Shown: positions 48,649-58,899 of the stretch, in pieces | Layout of the letters: the number at the start of each line of letters is the position of its first letter | Position numbering within the stretch: the first letter of the stretch is position 1 | Source: Pantoea sp. GD03673 | GTDB taxonomy: Bacteria; Pseudomonadota; Gammaproteobacteria; Enterobacterales; Enterobacteriaceae | Length of the DNA: 64,000 bases | Direction of reading: 5' to 3' | Assembly (NCBI RefSeq): GCF_029844725.1 | Contig: NZ_JAOCKJ010000005.1 | Coordinates: 248,001-312,000 of the forward strand | The notes under the pieces: model-generated | Databases searched by the model: none | What the model was told of the DNA's origin: nothing | The model's input: the letters and a program-made list of their open reading frames with translations, nothing else | Position numbers and translations under genes: made by a program

Positions 48649-50598
48649 TTACTCTTCTTCCAGTAAATTTAATCTCGCCAGAATTGAATCAGGAATCTGC
48701 TGGAAGCGGTAAAGCTGATCATTCAACGGAGATACATTAGCTACAGCATAAATATAAACAGGTCTGTTCACATTCGCTTTCTTAGCCTCATCCATAATTA
48801 CTGAACGGATTTCTCTTGTTAAGGGCTGATGTCCATTGGCTTTGCCTGCTTCCCACACCAATGCAATTCCAAAGCCAAGTTTTGTCTTTCCAATTAGATA
48901 TTTATAGCCATCCATGCGACAATCTAAACGGTTAGAATCATCTTCAACAACCTGTAAAATAATATCAGCTAAATTTTCTCTATTAGATTCCATGATGACT
49001 GTTTTGCTGACAGTCTTTTTAGCTTCATAAAAATTGAATCCTTCATTGATTTTGGGATGCTGAGATTTGTCAGCCCAATTACCGGAAAGGACTCTTCTAA
49101 TTCGTTCAGCCGTTATATTATTCACATAGTGATCGCGGTTGATTTTTTTATTTGAAGGATCACCATTTTCTACTAAAATAAATTTTCTCTGACCATTATC
49201 CTCAGAGTTCATAGTCAAAACAGCATGACCAGTAGTTCCACTTCCTGCATAAGGATCGAAAATAATTGCATTGGGATCTCTCCAAGTAACAAGGTTGAAG
49301 AGTTCTGCCAGCATTTCATGATCTTTGGGATTATCGAATGAATTTTTTCCAAGAATATTTGTTACGGTTTCTACCGCTCTTTGACCCATTCTTCTAATCA
49401 CTGAAGTTGCGACTTCTGATTCCATTTCATGTAAATAGGTTTTCATTCTCGGAATACCATTGTGATCGCTTTTGAAAGCAATCTTATCGGCATCAATTAA
49501 AGCTTGCATTACCTCAGGATTAGCAATCCTCCAGCCAGATGCTGGGACTTTACATGGTTTATGTGTAATTGGGTGTACTACATCGTATCGAGGGCCACCA
49601 CCGCCTGGCCAGTTTAGATTACCGTCGTCATTATAGACGCCATTTTTGTCTACTTTGCGATAACGAATTTTCTTTGCAGGATGATCTTCTGGCAGATTTT
49701 TGAAAAAATCATTCATATATTTTTGGATTTTAGGAATATCATCCAAAAATATTTTTTTAGCATCAGAGTATGCTGTCAGTATATCTTCTGCACCTTCTTT
49801 GGGCTTTCTCCATTTTCCTTTGTATCTCTCCCATTTCTTGTTTTTAGCAAGTTCTTTCATTTTTGAATCGAGAGCAGATTTGTCGCGGGCCCAAACTAAT
49901 AGATACTCATGGCCTTCAGAAATATAATTTGCATCATTTTTCCTTGACCTTTCCCAAATAAGTGTGGCAATACGGTTTTTTTCACCATACATTTCTTCTA
50001 GAAGCATCCACAGTCTTGGTAATTCATGTTCATCGATAGATATTATGAGTACACCAGTATGCTTTAGTAGTTTTCTTGCTGCCCAAAGGCGAGGAGCAAT
50101 ATGATTTATCCACTTAGTATGTCGGGATGGGTCATCAAGTGAAACACCCTTTTCAACTCTTCCAATAGCATCTTTTAATTTATCTACTTCAGCCTTTGAA
50201 AATCTATAATTGTCATTATAAATAAATGCATCACTTCCTGTGTTATATGGCGGGTCCATATATACCACATCGAATCCAGTGTTCGGTCCGCCACGGAATT
50301 CATTAATTTATGAGCGCATCACAGCTAAATTATCACCATCAATGATTCGATGATTTCCACCGATTTTTTCAGGATAGCTCTTTTTCGCATCGCTCTTTAT
50401 CGTGACTGGTGTTACTGTTTCAGCTAAGAATCTGTTCCGACCCTGCCACATTAGAGTTGCATCATTAGCATACAAATCTGCGTCCGTAGAGAAAATAGCA
50501 TGCATTTTTTTATCTTCATGCATCTCTTTAACCAGCTTAAGAAGTTCTTCTTTTGTTAGTTTCTCAAGTAGTGATTCTTCTGGAAGTTTCTTTTGCAT
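48649..50598 (-). pseudogene. mod: Type III DNA methyltransferase (mod), in-frame stop
   Basis: Beta-class adenine methyltransferase: DPPYNTGSD (motif IV) first, later IIFDPYAGSGTTGHAVL (motif I). N-terminal 96 codons (50308-50598, MQKKLPEESLLEKLTKEEL ... DGDNLAVMRS) are followed by TAA at 50308-50310 and then, in the same frame, INEFRGGPNTGFDVVYMDPPY. Without this stop the protein would be about 650 aa, normal for Mod. A TTA-to-TAA change would suffice. The stop lies upstream of the catalytic motif, so Mod is probably absent unless reinitiation occurs. The restriction gene follows by 5 nt and is also broken. Confidence 0.85.
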
Positions 50599-50986
50599 TT
50601 TAGTTCCAAGTGTATATATTACCTAATTCCATTATATCATAAATCTTATAGATTTGGAATTATCTTCTTAATATAGGGAATGTATTGGCTAATAGTTAAC
50701 ATATATTTTTATGTGGCGTTTTTGTGGCTATTCTTAATAAAACTATTATGTTGGCAGAAAAAATTATTCATCATAGTTGTTTTCAAGGTAATTGGTCGTC
50801 AATTGGTTATTGTACATTTTTGATTGTCATTTATAATTTCTCAATAGATGTGAAGCTATGAATACTGGTCTAATGTTTCTACATTGATTGTTCGATTATC
50901 ACCAATAGGGACTGATGGTATCAATGTTGGTATCATGTCCAATATGAAAATTTTTAATCTCTTATGATCATAAGGATAGTTGCGAT
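50599..50986. other. Right-end control region of the island
   Basis: AT-rich and gene-free. GATGGTATCAATGTTGGTATCA at 50914-50935 repeats the GGTATC words found beside leuX at 29210-29260, as expected of integrase arm sites. Confidence 0.5.
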
Positions 50987-51009
50987 GTTCGAGTCCGGCC
51001 TTCGCACCA
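50987..51009 (+). repeat. attR: Right attachment site, degenerate leuX 3' end
   Basis: GTTCGAGTCCGGCC then TTCGCACCA. Compared with the leuX end it has one substitution (T to G) and one missing G. It ends the first island and also starts the second, decayed one. Confidence 0.75.
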
Positions 51010-51207
51010 GGTATACGAATTAAGTCGCTCAAGGGCGGCTTTTTTTGTGTCTGAAATCCAGTATCCGTAAGGCTTTCCTCGTTTTTTCACCCAACCTAAG
51101 TCAACCTGATTCAATCTGCATCAACTTACTGATGCGGGTATAACTGCGGGTACATCCCGGTTCGATAATGTTTAAACCTACACGGAACCCTTGAAAGGAT
51201 ACTCATC

Positions 51208-51790
51208 ATGGCTCTGAGTGATGTGAAGGTTCGTTCGGCTAAGCCTGAAGCAAAAGCCTATAAGCTGGCTGATGGCGAAGTCATGGTTTTGCTGGTTCAC
51301 TCTAACGACTCCAAATACTGGCGGCTGCGTTATCGCTTTGGCGGCTAATAGAAAATGCTGGCGCTGGGGGAAATACGCCGAAGTGTCGCTGGCGGATGCC
51401 AGGGCTTGTCGGGATCAGGCCCGTAAGTTGTTAGCTAAAATCAGGTTAGTTGTAGAGATCTCCTCATTGGCGTTCATTCGTTCAAGTGAACTGCGTTTTG
51501 CCCGCTGGCCAGAAGTGGATTTTGAAACGGCCATGTGGACGCTTCCTGGTGAGCGTGAAACGCCAGAAGGTGTTAAATATCATCAGCGTAGTTCAAAGAT
51601 GCGAACTCTACATTTTGCTCCCTTATCACGTCAGGCCTTAGCGGTTTGGAAAAGATCAAAAGTATGATCGGGATGGAAGAGTTTATCTTCGTTGACGATC
51701 ACGATCCTAAAAAACTCATGAGTGAATACACGGTTAATAATACTCTGTGAGCAAGAGGGTATGAAACGAAGACCGAAGTTTGCGGAAATG
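51208..51790 (+). pseudogene. Decayed P4-type integrase of a second island
   Basis: Starts MALSDVKVRSAKPEAKAYKLADGE, the usual P4-integrase opening, 200 bp after att as in the intact island. It stops at RYRFGG-TAA (51345-51347). Out of frame, LALGEIR/KYAEVSLADARACRDQARKLL continues, then a large internal deletion joins to FIRSSELRFARWPEVDFETAMWTLPGERE and PLSRQAL, then EFIFVDDHDPKKLMSEYTVNN with another stop. Box II and the Tyr region are gone. Higher GC than the intact integrase, so it is not a copy of it. Confidence 0.88.
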
Positions 51791-51966
51791 TCTTCACAAC
51801 CCCGAATGAAGAGCGGGAAATCACAACGCACTGGATAAATGAACATAATAGCGAACGGCCTCATGAATCCCTTAATAATCTGACAGCGGAAGAGTACCTG
51901 CGACTCGCTGAAACCTTAAGCCCTCCAGAATTAACTGGAACTAAAATTGATGGAATTGCATTTTGA
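51791..51966 (+). pseudogene. 3' fragment of an IS3-family transposase
   Basis: The frame VFTTPNEEREITTHWINEHNSERPHESL, NNLTAEEYLRLAE is the end of an IS3-type OrfB: the W-x-x-x-Y/H-N-x-x-R-P-H pattern includes its C-terminal conserved block. The upstream catalytic DDE part is missing. It is joined directly to the integrase remnant, showing that an IS insertion/deletion helped to destroy this island. Confidence 0.78.
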
Positions 51967-52050
51967 TTATACTAGTATGCAACTTACGTTGCATAAAAGA
52001 AAAACTAAAGAGGCCTGATAATATTTCAGGCATTTTGAATGTCTGCCGAA

Positions 52051-53142
52051 TTAAAATTTGACCCCAGATTGTATCTTTTTTATAAGTTCGCCAACTGTGA
52101 ATATTTCCCAGCCGTCTGATTTTATTTTAATTAAGTTTACTGCAATTTTTAAGGTGGGCCATGCTGCTTCTACAGTTGCAATTACCTCATTTGCAGAGTT
52201 CCGCAAGTTTAACCCTGGTACCGGAGGTTGATATCCTTTTTGCTGCATAATATTGATGTCACCGTGAACAGATGGATCAGTCAGTTCATAAATATCCCTC
52301 CAGGAGTCAGCTTTTATTAACCCTTGTTCCAGGCGCAAGCGTTGAATAATTTCCATTTGAGCCTGAGTAACAAATATTCCTTCGTGCAAAGGTTGCTTGC
52401 GATGACAATCTTTGCAAAGAACATATAGATTTTCCATTGAGTTATCATATTTAACACCGTTTTTATGATGAACATCGCAGAGTTGGCGTGATGAGCTTAA
52501 ATTGACTCCACAATCATTGCATTTATAACCTGCCTGCTCGCGAACAGAGCGAGAAATATCTTTCCAGTTGTCCACATAACCACTGTTTGCTTTATCATGA
52601 ATACCTTTAGGCATATAGCGGAAGCAAGTACTGTAATCAGAGAAAAAATTATTCAACGAAAACGATTTGAATACCAATTTTTTCTGTATTTTATCAATAC
52701 TGCCTTTGTAATTAAGGCGTTCAAGACAATTCATGCAAACTCTTAGGTCAGCATTTTGGCTTCGGCCCAAACCGTCATCAATTTCAAATAAACCATCAAC
52801 ACGGTTTGTTGCATGGTAGCGCTCAAAACGATTTTTCTGTCGCATGTCGTCAAGTGTGCGACACCAGGCAATATGAAAACGCTTCCCTTTCTCGCCATCC
52901 TCTAATGCCGCATCATAGCACCCAGTATGATCACGGATGTATAAAAGAACCTGACGACCCTGATAGGAAATTAAACCACTGCCAGGATCCAGATCGGCAA
53001 TGCTGACTTCCTTTCCTGCAGATAATTCAATATCAATTGGATCGAAAACGACAGTGGCTTCAGCAAGAGAAAAGTTAGCACCTGAAGGAAGCATTTTTTT
53101 CCCCAGCGCAATCAGCTCAGAAAAATCAACAGTTAACTTCAT
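52051..53142 (-). CDS. zorE: Zorya type II nuclease ZorE (HNH)
   Basis: 363 aa. The HNH motif is complete: YKCNDCGV (Cys208, Cys211), LCDVHHKNG (His225, His226), Asn235, and VLCKDCHRKQP (Cys243, Cys246, His247). The N-terminal 190 residues are the family-specific part. In type II Zorya, ZorE replaces ZorC/ZorD and nicks or cuts phage DNA after activation of the ZorAB motor. The start is 5 nt after the zorB stop. Fits the order zorA-zorB-zorE exactly, which supports the call more than the HNH motif alone. Confidence 0.88.
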   Translation of the reverse strand: MKLTVDFSELIALGKKMLPSGANFSLAEATVVFDPIDIELSAGKEVSIADLDPGSGLISYQGRQVLLYIRDHTGCYDAALEDGEKGKRFHIAWCRTLDDMRQKNRFERYHATNRVDGLFEIDDGLGRSQNADLRVCMNCLERLNYKGSIDKIQKKLVFKSFSLNNFFSDYSTCFRYMPKGIHDKANSGYVDNWKDISRSVREQAGYKCNDCGVNLSSSRQLCDVHHKNGVKYDNSMENLYVLCKDCHRKQPLHEGIFVTQAQMEIIQRLRLEQGLIKADSWRDIYELTDPSVHGDINIMQQKGYQPPVPGLNLRNSANEVIATVEAAWPTLKIAVNLIKIKSDGWEIFTVGELIKKIQSGVKF

Positions 53143-53147
53143 CCTGA

Positions 53148-53855
53148 TTATTCCTGAATAATGCGACGAATCTGCAATTCTGCATTTGTAATCACTTTAA
53201 ATGTAACGCGTCGTGAACGGTTGGGGTCTTCTTTTCCCGCTGGAGTTAGAATAGGATGTGAAGATGAATATCCTACCGCAGAAAATTTATTTTTTACCCA
53301 TTTTTGATGTGCTTCTGATTCTTTTAAACTGTATACGTATTGTAAGACTGCGCGAGTTCTTCCTTGAGATAATTCCATGTTATTAAAATATGCAATATCT
53401 TGGTTAGCAGCACCCGTCCAATCAGTACTTGTATGTCCTTCTATTCGGACCTCAGTGATATGTTGCTTATACTCATCTAATACTTTCAAATAGCGAGGAA
53501 AAAAATTGTTAAGAATTACTTTGAATTTTGGCTTTAACTCTGAGCTTCCTAATCCAAAAAGAACATCAGGAGATTTAAATCTTACCTCAAGGGTTTGTTT
53601 ATCGATTTCAGCATCCCAGGATGTCAGATCTTTTGAAAATTCAATCTCCAAAGCTTTATAAATCTGCTGCTGTGCCTGCTCATAGGCAACAGCAACTTCT
53701 TTTATCTTTTCTTTTTCAATACGAACATAATGCATATAAGCAATAGAAATAAACATAAATACCATCATCAGACCGGCCATCAGGTCTGACATAGAAACCC
53801 AGTGTTCATTATCTTGAGGTTTTTTTGAGATTTGCCTGCCAATAATTTTATCCAT
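53148..53855 (-). CDS. zorB: Zorya motor protein ZorB (MotB/OmpA-like)
   Basis: 235 aa. One membrane segment SDLMAGLMMVFMFISIAYMHYV (22-43) carries Asp24, the position of the ion-conducting Asp in MotB-like proteins. The periplasmic part is OmpA-like: VLFGLGSSELKPKF, VRIEGHTSTDW and LSQGRTRAVLQYV, ending PNRSRRVTFKV, and should bind peptidoglycan. Together with ZorA it forms a proton-driven inner-membrane motor that senses envelope disturbance during phage infection. Gap to zorA is 6 nt. Confidence 0.9.
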   Translation of the reverse strand: MDKIIGRQISKKPQDNEHWVSMSDLMAGLMMVFMFISIAYMHYVRIEKEKIKEVAVAYEQAQQQIYKALEIEFSKDLTSWDAEIDKQTLEVRFKSPDVLFGLGSSELKPKFKVILNNFFPRYLKVLDEYKQHITEVRIEGHTSTDWTGAANQDIAYFNNMELSQGRTRAVLQYVYSLKESEAHQKWVKNKFSAVGYSSSHPILTPAGKEDPNRSRRVTFKVITNAELQIRRIIQE

Positions 53856-53861
53856 TAGCGA

Positions 53862-55514
53862 TTATCCACGATTTTGTCTGGCGCTGATTAATGGCTGCAG
53901 CTGACCAAGAACGCTTTGATATTCTTTTATCAGTTGGTCATAATTTTTGACAAATCCCTGGCTAATTGCCAGTAATGCATTGCCCAGAGATTGCATTTCT
54001 CTGTTCATTTCGCGCTCAGTAGCTTGTTCAAAAGCGTGCAACTGTTCATTGATTGAACTACCAAAGCGCTCTACTGATTCTTTGACCTGAGAATTTAAGC
54101 CCGAACTCGCTTTATCAAAGGCTGACTGCATAGTTCCAAACATACTTTCTGCATTGTTGGCTAACTGCTGATTAAATTTATCGCCAGTTTTACTGAAGAG
54201 ATCAATCACACTGGTTGTGTTGTGCTCCATATTACGGTGAAGTTCTTTAGAGTGTGATTCCAGAGACTTCAGAATCTCATCACCACTTTGTTTCATTTCA
54301 GTAATAGTGTCGCCCAGTGTTGTTGTTAAGGTTTCTGAAGAGTTGCTTACATCATGTGCCATTGAGGCAAATGCTTGCTGCGTCTGAGCAACAAACTGTC
54401 TGAATCCTTCTGTTCCTTCATCCAGTGCTATTCGCATCGCATTCGCATTGATAAGTAGTTCGGTTCCTGTTTGCCCCAGGGAAGAGCTGACACTCAATGC
54501 ACCCGCTTTAAGCAGTTCACCTACTTCATCAAGTTTTTCATGGATCACTGGAACTGCATCGACTGCTTTGTCGCGTAACAAAACAAAAGCATCAAGGTGC
54601 CGTGATAACTCGCTTATCTGATGTTGGTTAACATGTAAAACATCACGTAATTCAGCCATTGCAAGTGGGATCTCTTTGCACTCCTCCCAGATACCAGCAA
54701 CTGCACCACGAGTTTCAACTAGTGATTCGACACTTTGTTGGTACTGCGCGCCCATTTGGTCGACTTGATTTTTATAATTCTCTTGCCAGTCGACAAGTTT
54801 TTTCACCGAAGCATCAAGCGCTTTAAAGTTCTCACCGAATTGCTCTGTTAAATTATTATTAAAATCAATAATGACTTGTTTAAGAGCATCAATTATTTGT
54901 TCCGTTGCGCCCCTGGCCATTAAATCTGCAAACTGTTGAAGTTGTGCCCATAGCTTATTGCTAAATTCGTTGTGATGAGAGATTTGGGAGCGAGATGCAT
55001 CATTAATTTCACTGCGTAATAGTTTCATCTGCGCAACTAACGATCCCTCTTCGCTGCCACTCATTCCTGATACTAATTTCTCCAGAAATTTGTTCTGTTC
55101 TTGTAGTTGATAGTGAATATGGTCTGGAGTGATAAGTTCAGGCTCATTGACTGCTAATTTATTTCTTTTGTTAGCGAAGAAAAAAGCATCGAGGGCGTTA
55201 AATACAATTGCAAAAAACATCCCGACAATACTGGTAATAAATGCTGTTTTTAGCCCTCCAAGCAACACTGGAATGCTGGTATCTATGCTCTCAGTATTAA
55301 AATTCAATAAGCCAATTATTATTCCTACAAAGGTACCTAAAATACCTAGTGCACCCATCAATGTTGGCGCGTATTCTCTGAACTTGCTATGGACATTTTT
55401 GTAGTCACACCACCATGCACTTATGAAAACAGCAATGACGGCCCAAATAAATATGTTGGTAATGAGGGTAGAGTTAATGGAATAAAAAAAATGTTCAAAA
55501 AGCTGCGCTAACAT
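53862..55514 (-). CDS. zorA: Zorya motor protein ZorA (MotA/ExbB-like with long tail)
   Basis: 550 aa from the ATG at 55514, which has AGGGA upstream; a longer frame would add 19 unlikely residues. Membrane segments at about 17-36, 50-71 (LMGALGILGTFVGIIIGLL, MotA/TolQ/ExbB-like) and 86-110. Residues 125-550 form a very long helical, Gln/Glu/Ser-rich tail (many ELxxxLxxNxxS heptads), the cytoplasmic tail that is a hallmark of ZorA. First gene of the operon. Moderately AT-rich against the chromosome, in line with transfer. Confidence 0.9.
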   Translation of the reverse strand: MLAQLFEHFFYSINSTLITNIFIWAVIAVFISAWWCDYKNVHSKFREYAPTLMGALGILGTFVGIIIGLLNFNTESIDTSIPVLLGGLKTAFITSIVGMFFAIVFNALDAFFFANKRNKLAVNEPELITPDHIHYQLQEQNKFLEKLVSGMSGSEEGSLVAQMKLLRSEINDASRSQISHHNEFSNKLWAQLQQFADLMARGATEQIIDALKQVIIDFNNNLTEQFGENFKALDASVKKLVDWQENYKNQVDQMGAQYQQSVESLVETRGAVAGIWEECKEIPLAMAELRDVLHVNQHQISELSRHLDAFVLLRDKAVDAVPVIHEKLDEVGELLKAGALSVSSSLGQTGTELLINANAMRIALDEGTEGFRQFVAQTQQAFASMAHDVSNSSETLTTTLGDTITEMKQSGDEILKSLESHSKELHRNMEHNTTSVIDLFSKTGDKFNQQLANNAESMFGTMQSAFDKASSGLNSQVKESVERFGSSINEQLHAFEQATEREMNREMQSLGNALLAISQGFVKNYDQLIKEYQSVLGQLQPLISARQNRG

Positions 55515-56047
55515 TGTTGTCCCTGCGTTACAGAATTGAGGTTTTAAGCTAAACGTCGAACACAATGGCAAAAGGGAAGTCGAAATGCTTCGACAAAACC
55601 TGAATTATGTCAGCAGTGTAGCAAAAACTTTTGGAGGAAATGATACCAATCATTATTGTTGGTGGCTACTCATTCAGCTTTCAATTGATGGCAGTAATCT
55701 ATGGAAATGTGGGTTGTGGACAACAGGATACTTGTTAACACCTCAGCTAACCCACTTCTGCTAAGGCTTAAGCCTTTCTAAAAAATGTATGCTAACTGCT
55801 ACAGATGGAAGAGTTCTTTACGCCTATCGCTGTGGAGATACTGATGTGGCTAATGAAAACATTCCTGACATCGCGGTGCAGTAATCAACGGGGAGCAGGT
55901 CAACCTTTCAACTTAATACGATGTAAAATCTTAAAACATGCATTCGCGCTAATTTTTTACCAGTTAATCAGCCACAGCAAAAACACAGGTCACTTCAAAC
56001 CTGCCGGGCAGAACCCCGCCCGACAGCTCACAACGCAGCGCCATCAA
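55515..56047. other. 533-bp spacer between zorA and yecA
   Basis: Contains the zorA promoter region and the eroded right edge of the island. GAAGTCGAAATGCTTCGAC at 55580-55598 is a small imperfect inverted repeat. A 107-codon plus-strand frame (55805-56128) runs into yecA antisense and is not accepted. No tRNA-end copy seen. Confidence 0.5.
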
Positions 56048-56716
56048 TCAATGCAGACAGCACTGCTTATACTTTTTGCCGCTGCCGCACGGGCAGGGAT
56101 CGTTACGGCCAGGCAGTTTCTCTGCTGAGACAGGTTTCTGTGGCACGGGAATCGCTTCCGGCTGAGAAATCCAGTGGTCGTGCAGCGCCAGCGCGGCAGG
56201 GCGGATCGCCTCAATGCTGGCTTCCATCTCCTCCGGCGACATGGCGTCGATTTTGTCGAGGTTCTCTTCCACGCCGTGCAGGGCAATAGCGTCCAGTGCA
56301 GGCTGCAGTTCCGCAGGCAGGGCAGACCAGTCGGTCAGCGCGACACCGCGCATGTAGCCGAAGCACCACTCCTCCACCACGGTAAACTCCAGACCTTCCA
56401 TCTCGCGGATGCCAAACAGCGGTTCGAACTGCTCCGGGAATTCGGATAAGCGGTCAGCCACATCATTCATATGCTGGAAGCACAGCGACATAAAGCGCGT
56501 CATTTCACGCTCGTTGCTCCATTTTGGAATCTGCTTCTCGCCACCCCACAGTGCGACAAGCCACTGGCTGGGTTCAACGGTCACGGGGCCGGAGAGAACG
56601 GCAGTCAGCAGACCATCCAGCTCGGAAACATCAAGAATTGACGCTTCGCTGCCATATTTTTCCAGCATATCTTCCAGCCATTGCAGCTCTTTTTCGGACA
56701 GTGGGCCTTCTTTCAT
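56048..56716 (-). CDS. yecA: YecA family protein with C-terminal SEC-C zinc motif
   Basis: 222 aa. Residues 1-180 are the UPF0149/YgfB-like fold ([34 protein letters not shown]). The C-terminus [19 protein letters not shown] is the SecA-like SEC-C zinc-binding motif. E. coli YecA binds ribosomes and is a SecA-related accessory protein, to my knowledge. Start at 56716 is chosen for GGGAGG 8 nt upstream; the longer frame adds eight residues without support. GC-rich like the chromosome, so the island is left behind here. Confidence 0.9.
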   Translation of the reverse strand: MKEGPLSEKELQWLEDMLEKYGSEASILDVSELDGLLTAVLSGPVTVEPSQWLVALWGGEKQIPKWSNEREMTRFMSLCFQHMNDVADRLSEFPEQFEPLFGIREMEGLEFTVVEEWCFGYMRGVALTDWSALPAELQPALDAIALHGVEENLDKIDAMSPEEMEASIEAIRPAALALHDHWISQPEAIPVPQKPVSAEKLPGRNDPCPCGSGKKYKQCCLH

Positions 56717-56957
56717 GCGGTTGCCTCCCGGGCATATCAAAATTTCAGCGCGGCGTTAAGCCTTAAAACCGCAGCAGTGTACACCCTTGTGCGCTGTAAC
56801 ACAGCTAACCCTGTTCGGGCATTCCCTGGCGGCTAAACCGCGTTTACCCCGCTTTTCACCCCGTTGTGCAGGCGATAGCCCATCGCACTTTATGGTACAT
56901 TTTTGCGCTACAGACAGCCTGCTGCGTATTAAATAAATTTAACCTGATGATTAATAG

Positions 56958-58211
56958 ATGAAAAATGGATTTTACTGCAGCCGGGATGTGGCCGCATACC
57001 TCACACGGATGGGATCTGCCAGCCAGTGGATGAGCAGATTAACAACGCGATGCATACCCGCCCTGATCTTCCTGCTGGCGGGCTGCGGAACCTTGTCGCA
57101 AACGTCCGCGCCGGTAGGCGATCGCGTTTATCTGACGCACGCCACTTTTCACGAGAATGTCGATGACATCGTGCAGCATTACATGCAGCAGAATCAGGTT
57201 CCCGGCATCAGCATTGCGGTCATTCATCACGGCGGGCCGACCCGCTACTACCCGTTTGGCGTTACCGATCGGGTGCATCGCTATCCCATTACGCCCGATA
57301 CCCTGTTTGCGCTGGGATCGCTGAGTAAAGGCGTGACGGCAGAAGTGATTATCCAGCTGGTGGATCAGGGTAAGCTGCGCTGGCGCGATACCCTGGCTGA
57401 CCTGCTGCCGCAAGGCGTTCCCCTCAGTGCTGACGCACGCCGCATCACGCTGCTGCAGCTGGTGACACACACCTCCGGCCTGCCGCGTCAGGATATGGAT
57501 CTGCCGATGCTGCAGCGGTTCGTTCGTTACCTGGGCACGGGCGAAAACTTCTATGACAATCTCGACAGCGACAGGCTGCTGGGTTATCTGGCGGACTTCT
57601 CAGCACCGGCGGTACGCAGGCCACACTACTCGAACCTCGGCTATGCACTGCTCGGTTTTATCGTGCGCACCCGTTTTCATCAGGACATTCAGACGCTGGC
57701 GTCACAGCTGATCTTTACCCCCTTAAAGATGAACCAGAGCAGCTTTGTTCCCGAAACGCTGGCGGGTTATCCGCTGCGTGCGTTGGGTCATGCTGGCGAT
57801 CAGCCGAAATTTATCCGTCGCGGCACGCTGACGCCCGACTGGCATTTCCACGGCAATATGGTGGCTGCGGCGAGCCTCTACAGTAATGCCCGCGATCTGA
57901 GTGCCTATCTGCGGGCACACCTTGATGCCACGGGTGACACGCCACGCGGTCGGGCGTTTGCCGCAGTGAACCGGGCATGGTATCAGCAGGGGACGCAGGC
58001 GCAGAATATCGCCTGGGTGACCGACACCATCGAAGGGCAGCAGATCACCTGGCAGGTGGGCTATATCGGCGGCTACGCCAGTTTTATCGGCTACGATAAA
58101 CGCAACGGCAATGCGATTGTCGTGCTGCAGAACAGCTTTAACTGGAGCAACTATTTAGGCATTGCGTTGTTGGTCGATCTGGCAACTCAGGATAAAGTGG
58201 TCGCACAGTGA
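56958..58211 (+). CDS. Class C beta-lactamase-like serine hydrolase, lipoprotein
   Basis: 417 aa. Lipobox LLAGC with Cys43; the 42-residue lead is long, and Met25 (57030) would give a normal 18-residue lipoprotein signal, so the start is uncertain. The SxxK motif is SLSK at 121-124 and YSN at 224-226 is the YxN motif; a HAGD/YIGG region near the end may hold the third motif. This matches the AmpC/AmpH-like peptidase family. Likely a periplasmic-facing peptidoglycan or small-amide hydrolase rather than a resistance enzyme. Confidence 0.83.
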   Translation: MKNGFYCSRDVAAYLTRMGSASQWMSRLTTRCIPALIFLLAGCGTLSQTSAPVGDRVYLTHATFHENVDDIVQHYMQQNQVPGISIAVIHHGGPTRYYPFGVTDRVHRYPITPDTLFALGSLSKGVTAEVIIQLVDQGKLRWRDTLADLLPQGVPLSADARRITLLQLVTHTSGLPRQDMDLPMLQRFVRYLGTGENFYDNLDSDRLLGYLADFSAPAVRRPHYSNLGYALLGFIVRTRFHQDIQTLASQLIFTPLKMNQSSFVPETLAGYPLRALGHAGDQPKFIRRGTLTPDWHFHGNMVAAASLYSNARDLSAYLRAHLDATGDTPRGRAFAAVNRAWYQQGTQAQNIAWVTDTIEGQQITWQVGYIGGYASFIGYDKRNGNAIVVLQNSFNWSNYLGIALLVDLATQDKVVAQ

Positions 58212-58334
58212 TCCGTCACCTGGCCTGTGTGCAGCAAAGCGAACAGCGCTGTTTTCCCTGCACACAGCGTCAGCGTACCGGAACTGAAGTGCGATAAATT
58301 TAGCCTGACTGTCAAATTCAACGTGGAAATCATT

Positions 58335-58850
58335 ATGCGCAGGACTCAACGTGTACTTTTATCAATGGGATTACTGGTTGGCTCGCTGAGCCTGATCCCC
58401 GCTGTACAGGCTGCTGGCGAAGCAACGGATTCCGTTCCGCCACCGCCGCAAATTCAGCCGGCTAACCCTGATGCTCAGCCCGCTACGCCAGATACCGGAA
58501 GCGCCCAGCCGGGTGCCGGTGCCGTGCAAAGCCAGGCACCCGCCAGCTCACAGTCTAATGATGGTATTACGCCGACCACGCCAACCACGCCGTCAACGGC
58601 CAACGGCGCGCGCCCTAATTACGAACTCAGCACTATCATCATCGACTATAAAGAATACAAAATCGGTGACATCGTGCCAGAGAAGTACACCGCCAAAACG
58701 TACACCATCACTGAATGGCAAAAGCGTAATCTGCCTGCACCGCAGGAAAATACCCACTGGGCGTATATCAACGCCAACTACATTCTTATTACCAATGACA
58801 CCGGCAAAATCGTCATGGGTAAATCGGGTGATATATTCTTCCGTGGCTAA
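58335..58850 (+). CDS. RcnB-like periplasmic protein
   Basis: 171 aa from ATG 58335. Signal peptide MRRTQRVLLSMGLLVGSLSLIPAVQA, then a Pro/Gln/Ala/Thr-rich linker (about 30-100) and a C-terminal RcnB domain: YKEYKIGDIVPEKYTAKTYTITEWQKRNLPAPQENTHWAYINANYILI. RcnB of E. coli tunes Ni/Co levels; other members have unknown roles, so metal handling is only a suggestion. Terminator directly downstream. Confidence 0.83.
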   Translation: MRRTQRVLLSMGLLVGSLSLIPAVQAAGEATDSVPPPPQIQPANPDAQPATPDTGSAQPGAGAVQSQAPASSQSNDGITPTTPTTPSTANGARPNYELSTIIIDYKEYKIGDIVPEKYTAKTYTITEWQKRNLPAPQENTHWAYINANYILITNDTGKIVMGKSGDIFFRG

Positions 58851-58870
58851 TGCCATGGCTAAATGAAATC

Positions 58871-58899
58871 AGCCGGTCGCGATGACCGGCTTTTTTTTT
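58871..58899 (+). terminator. Terminator after the RcnB-like gene
   Basis: AGCCGGTC/GACCGGCT 8-bp stem, 5-nt loop, then nine T residues. A textbook intrinsic terminator. Confidence 0.95.

Larger units (their letters stand above)
51010..55800. mobile_element. Remnant second island with Zorya cargo (right end approximate)
   Basis: Begins at the degenerate att copy, contains a dead integrase, an IS3-type fragment and the Zorya operon. No further copy of the tRNA end was found before yecA, so the right border is eroded; the coordinate is an estimate. Confidence 0.55.

Noticed and set aside
55805..56128. 107-codon plus-strand frame at the island edge
   Set aside because: Runs into the antisense of yecA, has no ribosome site and no family features.
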